A DNA stretch of 6,265 bases from Bacteroidales bacterium (GTDB lineage: Bacteria; Bacteroidota; Bacteroidia; Bacteroidales; UBA932): positions 1 through 6,265 of the forward strand of contig JAEEQI010000143.1 of assembly GCA_016285215.1 (NCBI GenBank). The letters run 5' to 3'. The notes below the pieces were generated by a model. The model was not told the origin of the DNA, searched no databases, and saw nothing but the letters and a program-made list of their open reading frames with translations. Shown here piece after piece: positions 1 through 5,897 of this stretch (position 1 is the first letter of the stretch; every line of letters starts with the position of its first letter). The position numbers and the translations under genes are program-made.

Positions 1-258
1 AGTTTCTTTGTGGCTCCCGGCCTGGGTCTGATCCGCTATCATAACGATTACATTGCAGAAGACGTCCACTACCACGACAACTTCTACCCCATCCGCGAGC
101 GTGCCGGCTTCCGCCTGGACCTCAAAGCCATCGTGTGGTTCGAAGATATGGGCCTGATGCTCCGCTACCAGCCCGTCGGCCTCAACCACACGCCCGCCCC
201 GGGAGAGACTCTGGGCCGGAGCAGCACCTTCTCCATCGGCCTTACCGTCTGCTATTGA
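1..258 (+). CDS. C-terminal end of a probable outer-membrane beta-barrel protein (5' end outside window)
   Basis: The frame is open from base 1 to a TGA at 256-258 and gives 85 residues with no convincing internal start, so this is the tail of a longer gene. I do not recognise the family. The visible part alternates polar and hydrophobic or aromatic residues, for example GFRLDLKAIVWF and GLMLRYQPVGL. It ends in an amphipathic strand with a terminal aromatic residue (FSIGLTVCY), as is usual for the last strand of an outer-membrane barrel recognised by the BAM complex. The short Pro/Gly-rich stretch HTPAPGETLG would be a loop between the last two strands. The stop overlaps the start of rnhB, so the two are probably co-transcribed. 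The role as a barrel is inferred from the strand pattern only; the substrate is unknown. Confidence 0.6.
   Translation, partial: SFFVAPGLGLIRYHNDYIAEDVHYHDNFYPIRERAGFRLDLKAIVWFEDMGLMLRYQPVGLNHTPAPGETLGRSSTFSIGLTVCY
255..258 (+). other. TTGA stop/start overlap between barrel gene and rnhB
   Basis: The TGA stop of the upstream gene (256-258) is embedded in the proposed TTG start of rnhB (255-257). The arrangement resembles the common ATGA overlap and would allow translational coupling by re-initiation. I see no Shine-Dalgarno sequence in front of it, in keeping with Bacteroidota. It depends on TTG being the true start. Confidence 0.55.
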
Positions 259-869
259 TTCCGCAGTTAAAACCGTATCTGGAACCGGGCCGACTGGAGG
301 CCGGGTGTGACGAGGCGGGCCGCGGCCCGCTGGCGGGGCCGGTGTATGCCGCCGCCGTCATTTTGCCGGCCGATTTCCATCACCCGCTGCTGAACGACTC
401 CAAACAGATGAGCGAGAAGGCCCGCGAGGAGCTGAGGCCCATCATTGAGAAAGCGGCCGTTGCGTGGGCTGTGGAGGCGGTTTCGGCCGAGGAAATTGAC
501 CAGATCAACATCCTCTGGGCCTCGGTGACAGGGATGCAGCGCGCGGTGCTGCGGCTGAATCCCGCACCGGCGTTTCTTTTGATTGACGGCAATAAATTTC
601 GGCCCTTCGGCCCTTATGGTTTTAAAGATTTCCAGACCGTGGTGCACGGGGATGCCACTTATGCGTCCATTGCCGCTGCGTCCGTGCTGGCCAAGACCTA
701 CCGGGACGATTTTATGCGCCAGATTGCCCGGGAATACCCCCAGTATGGCTGGGACCGCAATATGGGCTACCCCACGGCCGAGCACATTGAAGCCATCCGG
801 CAATACGGCTATACGCCCTGGCACCGCAAATCTTTTCACGTAAAAGAACTGGAGCCTTCACTATTTTGA
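255..869 (+). CDS. rnhB: Ribonuclease HII
   Basis: Cytoplasmic type 2 RNase H. It nicks 5' of ribonucleotides embedded in DNA and degrades RNA in RNA:DNA hybrids, using divalent metal. From a TTG start at 255 the protein has 204 residues, the normal size for the family. The catalytic acidic set is visible: D19 and E20 in CDEAGRG, D111 in LLIDGN, and D133 in HGDATY. The GRG motif (22-24) and the Tyr of MGYPT (Y172) match the elements that recognise the ribose-DNA junction. SIAAASVLAKTYRDD (138-152) and HRKSF (190-194) are further family blocks. No in-frame ATG exists upstream. TTG 255 is preferred because homology begins almost at once (LKPYLEPGRLEAG) and it gives a 4-base TTGA overlap with the preceding stop. 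ATT 258 is a less likely alternative. A GTG at 135 would add about 40 residues that are only a shadow of the upstream gene. Confidence 0.96.
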   Translation: MIPQLKPYLEPGRLEAGCDEAGRGPLAGPVYAAAVILPADFHHPLLNDSKQMSEKAREELRPIIEKAAVAWAVEAVSAEEIDQINILWASVTGMQRAVLRLNPAPAFLLIDGNKFRPFGPYGFKDFQTVVHGDATYASIAAASVLAKTYRDDFMRQIAREYPQYGWDRNMGYPTAEHIEAIRQYGYTPWHRKSFHVKELEPSLF

Positions 870-870
870 T

Positions 871-878
871 TATCTTTG
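871..878 (+). promoter_or_regulatory. Bacteroidota -7 promoter element for the dpp7-mrp unit
   Basis: TATCTTTG is an exact match to the TAnnTTTG -7 consensus of the Bacteroidota primary sigma factor. It sits just after the rnhB stop, in the only real intergenic gap of the window, and 26 bases before the dpp7 ATG, so the leader would be roughly 20 bases. The region about 20 bases upstream (near 848-851) has no clear TTTG -33 box; this is common but weakens the call. If real, dpp7 and mrp can be transcribed independently of rnhB. Confidence 0.55.
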
Positions 879-904
879 TACAATTCAACACAAAACCTTT
901 AGGA

Positions 905-3019
905 ATGAAACGGATATTAGCAATTTTCGCTGCTTTGGCCCTCTCTCTGACGGCCTTTGCCGATGAAGGAATGTGGCTCCTGCCCCTCCTCAAGCAACTC
1001 AACGGAAAAGACCTCAAGGCCACGGGCTGCAAGCTCACCCCTGAGGAAATCTACTCCATCAACAAGACCTCTCTCAAGGACGCCATCGTACACTTTGGCG
1101 GCGGCTGCACCGGTGAGATGATTAGCTCTCAGGGCCTCCTGGTAACCAATCACCACTGCGGTTACAGCAGCATCCAGAACCTGTCCTCCGACGAGCACAA
1201 CTACCTTATGGACGGCTACTGGGCCAAGAGCCTGGCCGAGGAAATCCCCGCTCCGGGCCTCTCCGTCACCTTCCTGATTTCTATGGAAGATGTGACCAAC
1301 GTGATTGAAAAGGCCGAAGACAAGGACGCCAAGGCCCAGGAACTCATCAAGGCCGCCGAGGACGCCAACCCCTTCTGCCGTGCCGAGGTAGACTCCTTCT
1401 ACAACGAGAACGTCTACTACCTCATTGTTTACAAGACCTATCGCGACGTACGCTTTGTGGCTGCCCCTTCTGCCTCTATGGGTAAGTTTGGCGGTGAGAC
1501 CGACAACTGGATGTGGCCCCGTCACACCTGTGACTTCTCTATGTTCCGCGTATACGCCGACAAGAACAACCAGCCGGCCGCATACAGCGCCGACAACGTT
1601 CCCTACCAGCCCGCCCGCAGCCTGAAGATTGCCACCAAGGGAGTCAAGGAGAACGATTACGCTATGATTATGGGCTACCCTGGCCGCACCCAGCGCTACC
1701 AGACCGCCGCCCAGCTGAGCGAAATGATTGCCACCAACCGCATCCGCATTGACGCCCGCACCGTGTCCCAGGACATTATGTGGGAAGCTATGTGCGCAGA
1801 CCCTTCCGTGCAGCTCAAGTACGCCAACAAGTACGCCGGCAGCGCCAACGGTTGGAAGAAATGGCAGGGTGAAGAGCTCGCTTTCGAGAACCTGAACATC
1901 ATTGGCCGCGAAGAGGAGAAAGAGGCCCAGCTCAAAGCCTGGATTGCCGCCGATCCCGCCCGCGCCGCCAAGTACGGCACTCCCATTGAGGACATTGCCG
2001 AGTATGTACAGAAGAATTCGGCCGACAACCGCGCCGTGACCCTGATCTCCGAGTCGGTGGGCGACATTGAGCTGGTGACCATGTACACCGCCCTTATGAA
2101 CGCCTACGCCCGCGAGCTGCAGCGTGACACCACCGCCAAGCTGGAAGCCTCCTTCCCCCGTATGGAGGCCCGCTACCGCGACTATGTGGCCGATGTTGAC
2201 AAGAAGATTGCCGCCGCCCAGCTGGAGTTCTACCGCCAGCGTGCCGCCAAGGAAGACTACCTCAACATCCCCGGCCAGGACTTTGCCACTATGGATATCC
2301 CCGCCTATGTGGAGGAAGTCTACGCCAACAGCGTTTTCACTTCTTATGAGAAGATGACCCAGGCCAACCTGGAGCAGATTATGAACGATCCCGCCGTGGG
2401 CCTGTATAGTGGCATTTACGGCGCCCTGATGAAGCGTTACCAGTCCCTGTACGGCTCTCCCAACCGTCCCCGCGGCGCCGCTTCCAATGCCGATGTAAAG
2501 TACAACGAGGCCCGCAAGCACTTTGCCGGCGCCCTCCTGGAGTGGCAGGACGGCAAGGCTATGTATCCGGATGCCAACTCCACTATGCGCCTGACCTACG
2601 GTACCGTGCTGCCTTACAGCCCCAAGGACGCCCTGGTGTACAAGTACTACACCACCGCCCAGGGCCTGCTGGAAAAGGAAGACCCCACCAATCCGGAGTT
2701 CATCCTTCCCGCAGACGTGAAGACCCTCATCAAGGCCGGCGACTATGGCCGCTGGGCCGATGAAGACGGCACCCTGCACACCTGCTTCCTCACCAACAAC
2801 GACATCACCGGCGGTAACTCCGGCTCCCCCGTCCTGGATGCCAAGGGCAACCTGATTGGCCTGGCCTTCGACGGCAACTGGGAGAGTATGAGCTCCGACG
2901 TTATGTTTGAACCCGCCCTCCAGCGCTGCATCTGCGTGGACATCCGCTATGTCCTGTGGATGGTAGAGAAGGTGGGTGGCGCAACCAATATCATTAACGA
3001 ACTCACTTACGCCAAGTAG
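905..3019 (+). CDS. dpp7: S46 family dipeptidyl-peptidase, DPP7-type
   Basis: Serine exopeptidase that releases dipeptides from the N-terminus of oligopeptides outside the cytoplasm, feeding peptide catabolism. It has 704 residues, typical for DPP7/DPP11. A signal peptide is clear: MKR, a hydrophobic core, then AFA before DEGMW, with likely cleavage after A19. The chymotrypsin-like triad can be read as H84 (TNHHCGY), D210 (RHTCDFSMF) and S639 (GGNSGSPV). N201 and W202 in TDNWMWPRH match the N-terminal amine-binding residues of the family. A helical, charged region (about 290-560) lies between the two catalytic halves. The S1-site residue 18 positions after the Ser is G657 (FDGNWE). P. gingivalis DPP11 has Arg673 there, so a preference for hydrophobic rather than acidic P1 residues is inferred. 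C209 replaces the Gly I expect before the catalytic Asp. The ATG at 905 is chosen because it begins the signal peptide; an in-frame TTG at 866 lies upstream of the promoter box. mrp follows after five bases. Confidence 0.94.
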   Translation: MKRILAIFAALALSLTAFADEGMWLLPLLKQLNGKDLKATGCKLTPEEIYSINKTSLKDAIVHFGGGCTGEMISSQGLLVTNHHCGYSSIQNLSSDEHNYLMDGYWAKSLAEEIPAPGLSVTFLISMEDVTNVIEKAEDKDAKAQELIKAAEDANPFCRAEVDSFYNENVYYLIVYKTYRDVRFVAAPSASMGKFGGETDNWMWPRHTCDFSMFRVYADKNNQPAAYSADNVPYQPARSLKIATKGVKENDYAMIMGYPGRTQRYQTAAQLSEMIATNRIRIDARTVSQDIMWEAMCADPSVQLKYANKYAGSANGWKKWQGEELAFENLNIIGREEEKEAQLKAWIAADPARAAKYGTPIEDIAEYVQKNSADNRAVTLISESVGDIELVTMYTALMNAYARELQRDTTAKLEASFPRMEARYRDYVADVDKKIAAAQLEFYRQRAAKEDYLNIPGQDFATMDIPAYVEEVYANSVFTSYEKMTQANLEQIMNDPAVGLYSGIYGALMKRYQSLYGSPNRPRGAASNADVKYNEARKHFAGALLEWQDGKAMYPDANSTMRLTYGTVLPYSPKDALVYKYYTTAQGLLEKEDPTNPEFILPADVKTLIKAGDYGRWADEDGTLHTCFLTNNDITGGNSGSPVLDAKGNLIGLAFDGNWESMSSDVMFEPALQRCICVDIRYVLWMVEKVGGATNIINELTYAK

Positions 3020-3024
3020 TTTTA

Positions 3025-4086
3025 ATGGAAAAATCCGACATTTATAACTGGCTGCAGGAGGTTGAGCATCCCGCCAAGGAGGGAATGAACCTCCTGCAAC
3101 TGGGTATGGTGGACGCTGTGGAAGTGGCCCAGGGTCGCATACACGTGACCCTGGCCTTCCCCAAGCGGCCCGACCCTCTGAAGAATTACCTGATTGGAGC
3201 TGCCCAGGCCTGCCTGTACCGGCACGCCCCCGGCGGCACCGAGATTGAGGTGGACACCATTGTGAAAGACCCCGCCAAACCCGCTCCCAAGGGCATCCAG
3301 TTCAATCTGGACCAGCTGCGGGAGGTAAGCCACATCATTGGCGTGGCCTCCGGCAAGGGCGGCGTGGGCAAGAGCACCGTGGCCGTGAACCTGGCCGTGG
3401 CCCTGGCCCGTCTGGGCTACCGCGTGGGCGTTGCCGACGCCGACGTCTACGGCCCCTCCATCCCCACTATGACGGGAACCGAGGACGCCACCATAGAAAT
3501 GTACGGAGAAGACGAAAACGACAACCTCTTTGTGCCCGTAGAGAAATACGGCGTCAAATGGCTGTCGGTGGGCCACGTATCGGGCGCCGGGCAGGCGCTC
3601 ATCTGGCGCGGCCCTATGGCCTCAACGGCCCTCAAGCAGATTATCCTGCAGACCCTCTGGGGCCCGCTGGACTTCCTGCTCATTGATATGCCTCCGGGAA
3701 CCGGAGACATCCATATTTCCCTCATTGGAGACGTGCCGCTCACCGGTGCCGTCATTGTTACCACCCCCCAGCAGGTGGCCCTGGCCGACGTCCTGCGCGG
3801 CGTTAATATGTTCCGCAATCCGCAGGTGAACAAACCCATCTACGGCCTGGTGGAAAATATGGCCTGGTTTACTCCTGAGGCCCATCCCGAGGAGAAATAC
3901 TATCTGTTTGGAAAAGACGGCGGCACCCAGATGGCGGCCAATCTGGACATCCCCCTGCTGGGCCAGATTCCCCTGGTGCAGGGCATCCGCGAAGGCGGAG
4001 ACGAAGGCGCACCCGTGGCGCTCCTGGACCGGCCCGATTCGCAGGCCTTCCTGGAGCTGGCCAAGAAACTGGCGGCTTCGGTCTAG
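3025..4086 (+). CDS. mrp: Mrp/ApbC-family P-loop ATPase without the CxxC motif
   Basis: Cytoplasmic MinD/ParA-like NTPase of the Mrp/Nbp35 group, whose studied members carry and transfer Fe-S clusters to apo-proteins. The protein has 353 residues in two parts. An N-terminal MIP18/DUF59-like domain (about 1-90) has the degenerate opening VEHPAKEGMNLLQLGMV. The P-loop domain follows, with deviant Walker A GKGGVGKST (110-118), switch I DADVYGPSIP (138-147), switch II/Walker B LLIDMPPGTGD (218-228) and the family block VENMAWF (276-282). Classic members have a CxxC just after VENM that bridges a cluster between subunits; here that stretch reads TPEAHPEEKYYLFG. The only cysteine in the whole protein is C63, in the N-terminal domain. 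As I recall, Bacteroidales homologues share this loss, so it may be a lineage trait. The ATG lies five bases after the dpp7 stop with no terminator or promoter between, so co-transcription is likely. The stop overlaps that of the convergent barrel gene. Confidence 0.95.
   Translation: MEKSDIYNWLQEVEHPAKEGMNLLQLGMVDAVEVAQGRIHVTLAFPKRPDPLKNYLIGAAQACLYRHAPGGTEIEVDTIVKDPAKPAPKGIQFNLDQLREVSHIIGVASGKGGVGKSTVAVNLAVALARLGYRVGVADADVYGPSIPTMTGTEDATIEMYGEDENDNLFVPVEKYGVKWLSVGHVSGAGQALIWRGPMASTALKQIILQTLWGPLDFLLIDMPPGTGDIHISLIGDVPLTGAVIVTTPQQVALADVLRGVNMFRNPQVNKPIYGLVENMAWFTPEAHPEEKYYLFGKDGGTQMAANLDIPLLGQIPLVQGIREGGDEGAPVALLDRPDSQAFLELAKKLAASV
4083..4086. other. Shared palindromic CTAG stop of two convergent genes
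   Basis: The plus-strand mrp stop is TAG at 4084-4086, and the minus-strand barrel gene stop is TAG read from 4085-4083. Both lie in one CTAG. The genes therefore abut tail to tail with overlapping stops, and any terminator for either unit must lie inside the opposite coding region. I found no GC-rich hairpin with a T tract within about 60 bases on either side. Confidence 0.95.
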
Positions 4087-5897
4087 AGGAATTTCCAACG
4101 GATTCCCAGAACAATCATCCGGCGGTTGAGGCGGGACACCTCAATCCAGGCCTCGCTCTGGTTCTCTGACAGGAACTCTTTTTCTTCCCTTTTATCCAGC
4201 AAATCCTTCCCTTCCAGGGTAAGGGTTACCCGCTTGAAGTCTTTCTGGATGCGCGCATTGAAAGCGCAGTACCCCTTGAACAGGGTAAAGAACGTGGCCA
4301 CGGCGCTGCGGTAGTTCACATCGGCCCCTACCGTCCAGCCTTTCCCCAGGCGGAGGGAGGCATCGGCCCAGAGGCGCCAGTCCGTAGAGTTCTTGATGTT
4401 TCCGGTTTCCCGCCGGATGCGGGTGGTTCCGTTGTAGTTGACACCCAGGTTGGCCGTAAGTCTCTTTCCCCTCCAGCCCAGTTTCTCGGAGAAGCCCAGC
4501 ACCCGGCTGTCGGAGGCATTGACCCAAGTAAACACCTGATAGTCACGGCCATCGATGGTCTCGTTAGTGAAGGTCTGGTCAATCTCGTCGCGCTTGGACG
4601 TATAGGAGAAGGTGGTTGTGGATGAGAAGCGTTTGTACTTGAATTCGTATTCCAAGCTGAAGGCATCCGACGTTACGGAGCGCAACGATTCCTTGCCCCT
4701 GTAAATCTGGGTGAGGTAGTTACCCTGGCGCTCGTACCAGCAAATCTGGATATAGGAAGGATGGCTTACCGAGGACTTGCTCCTGAGGTACAGCTTGTGG
4801 GAAGGCGAGAACGTCCAGCTCAGATACGAGTCTCCCACCAGGTAGAGGCGCTGGAATTGGATGTTCTGGGTATGGGTGTCGTCCGTAAGCTTGCGGCCGT
4901 AGATCTGGGGTGCATAGTTCACGTGGGCGCGCAGCTTGTACCACGAAAAATCGGCCACCAGATAGGGCTCAATGGACAGGGACAGGAAGTCGAAGGTTTC
5001 CCGCAGACGGGTACTGTCCCGCCAGGTTCCGTCGGGCTGCAGGTTGGCGCCGCTCTTGCGGTCGTGGGTATATTCGCTCTTGACGCGCACCCCGGGATCC
5101 AGATGCAGGCGAACGGGACCGGAGGTAATCACGGAGTCCATCAGGTGGACGGAGGTATTGACAATCTGGCTGGACGAGCTGGGAGTCAGGCGATAGGCCG
5201 TGATGTCCCAGTTTTCCAGCTCGGCCTCAACGCCTTTCAGTTTGGTCCAGCTGCTGTTTTTGTCCTGCCACTTCTCCTGCAGGGTAATTTCTCCTTTGAG
5301 CACGCGTCTGGGAGAGCCCAGCCGGTGCGAGGTCCGGAAGCCGCCCAGGGCTGAATGATCGGTCTGGAGGGAGGACTCAACAAAGAGTTCCTCGCGGTTG
5401 ACCCAGTCCTCGTTTTCCTTGCTGTATTTGTACTTGTCGCGGTCCGATCCGGTAAGCGATTCGTCGCTTTTGAACGTATACTGCAGCCAGGTTTCGTATT
5501 CGCGTCCGGCGGCTGGCGTGATTAGCACCCTGGTCTTAAAATCCGCGTTCCAGACATCCTGTTCCTTTATTTTGTCCAGAAACTCGGTCTCGGCCGCATC
5601 CCGGATTTCCTCCTCTATGTTACCGCCCTTGTTGCTCACGGAGAGGCGCATAACATCGGTCTGCTTGTTGGTGAACTGACCGTTCAGATTGGTTTCCCAC
5701 AGCAGTTTCTTGGTCTTGTACGTCATTTGCACCCCGGCCTTTCCCATAATGTTGTCCAGGGGCAGGTCCTCATCCGAACGGGAGGGCATCTGCCAGTAAC
5801 CCCCGCTCATATTGAAGGTTCCCGCCCACTGCGCGTGCAGGGAAGGGGCAAAGGCCAGCAGGAACAGGGCCAGGGCTATCTGACGGAAGGATTTCAT
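4083..5897 (-). CDS. Outer-membrane beta-barrel protein, plug-less TonB-receptor-like barrel
   Basis: A 604-residue protein with a signal peptide (MKSFRQ, hydrophobic core 7-17, LHA before QWAG; likely cleavage after A22). After it, nearly the whole length is a succession of amphipathic strands rich in Tyr, Trp, Phe and Thr, separated by charged turns, for example YLSWTFSPSHKLYLRSK, FSLEYEFKYKRFSSTTTFSY and RLTANLGVNYNG. It ends GIRWKFL, a typical barrel C-terminus with a terminal hydrophobic strand. The closing section (KDFKRVTLTLEGKDLLD, then the final strand) resembles the ends of Bacteroidota TonB-dependent-receptor-like barrels (outer membrane protein beta-barrel families such as PF14905). 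The carboxypeptidase-like and plug domains usual in those proteins are absent: the barrel pattern starts almost directly after the signal peptide. A charged, probably helical insert lies at 91-114. The ATG overlaps the upstream YfhO stop (ATGA), so the two are likely translated together. Substrate unknown. Confidence 0.8.
   Translation of the reverse strand: MKSFRQIALALFLLAFAPSLHAQWAGTFNMSGGYWQMPSRSDEDLPLDNIMGKAGVQMTYKTKKLLWETNLNGQFTNKQTDVMRLSVSNKGGNIEEEIRDAAETEFLDKIKEQDVWNADFKTRVLITPAAGREYETWLQYTFKSDESLTGSDRDKYKYSKENEDWVNREELFVESSLQTDHSALGGFRTSHRLGSPRRVLKGEITLQEKWQDKNSSWTKLKGVEAELENWDITAYRLTPSSSSQIVNTSVHLMDSVITSGPVRLHLDPGVRVKSEYTHDRKSGANLQPDGTWRDSTRLRETFDFLSLSIEPYLVADFSWYKLRAHVNYAPQIYGRKLTDDTHTQNIQFQRLYLVGDSYLSWTFSPSHKLYLRSKSSVSHPSYIQICWYERQGNYLTQIYRGKESLRSVTSDAFSLEYEFKYKRFSSTTTFSYTSKRDEIDQTFTNETIDGRDYQVFTWVNASDSRVLGFSEKLGWRGKRLTANLGVNYNGTTRIRRETGNIKNSTDWRLWADASLRLGKGWTVGADVNYRSAVATFFTLFKGYCAFNARIQKDFKRVTLTLEGKDLLDKREEKEFLSENQSEAWIEVSRLNRRMIVLGIRWKFL
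5894..5897 (-). other. ATGA overlap coupling the YfhO-like gene to the barrel gene
   Basis: On the minus strand the TGA stop of the YfhO-like gene (5896-5894) lies inside the ATGA that begins the barrel gene (ATG 5897-5895). This four-base overlap indicates one transcript and probable translational coupling. It links an inner-membrane YfhO-type protein with an outer-membrane barrel. No separate promoter is visible immediately upstream of the barrel start. Confidence 0.85.

Noticed and set aside
10..12. GTG 10 as the start of the first gene
   Set aside because: The frame is open to the window edge and the visible part looks like the C-terminal strands of a larger barrel, so the true start is probably upstream.
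135..254. GTG 135 as the start of rnhB
   Set aside because: The extra 40 residues (Arg/Pro/His-rich) are an out-of-frame reading of the upstream gene's end and are absent from RNase HII proteins.
267..839. Minus-strand open frame of 190 codons opposite rnhB
   Set aside because: It is a complement shadow of a well-supported RNase HII gene; it shows no domain, signal or upstream start context of its own.
845..852. A -33 TTTG box to pair with the -7 element at 871
   Set aside because: The bases at the expected spacing read AGAACTGG, with no match to the consensus, so only the -7 element is annotated.
866..904. TTG 866 as the start of the S46 peptidase
   Set aside because: It would add 13 residues ahead of a perfect signal peptide and would lie upstream of the probable promoter box at 871-878.
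917..2779. Very long minus-strand open frame (about 620 codons) antisense to dpp7
   Set aside because: The translation is Gly/Val/His-rich low-complexity sequence with no recognisable domain. It mirrors the C-ending codon bias of dpp7 on the other strand, whose catalytic motifs are clear.
4087..4140. Possible hairpin (CAATC...GGTTG, about 4112-4128) as a terminator after mrp
   Set aside because: The stem is only about five pairs with a G-T pair and no following T tract, and it lies within the coding part of the barrel gene.
4761..5354. Plus-strand open frame of 197 codons inside the barrel gene
   Set aside because: It is antisense to the barrel gene, with Gly/Val/Gln-rich composition and no family pattern, while the minus frame has a signal peptide and barrel strands.
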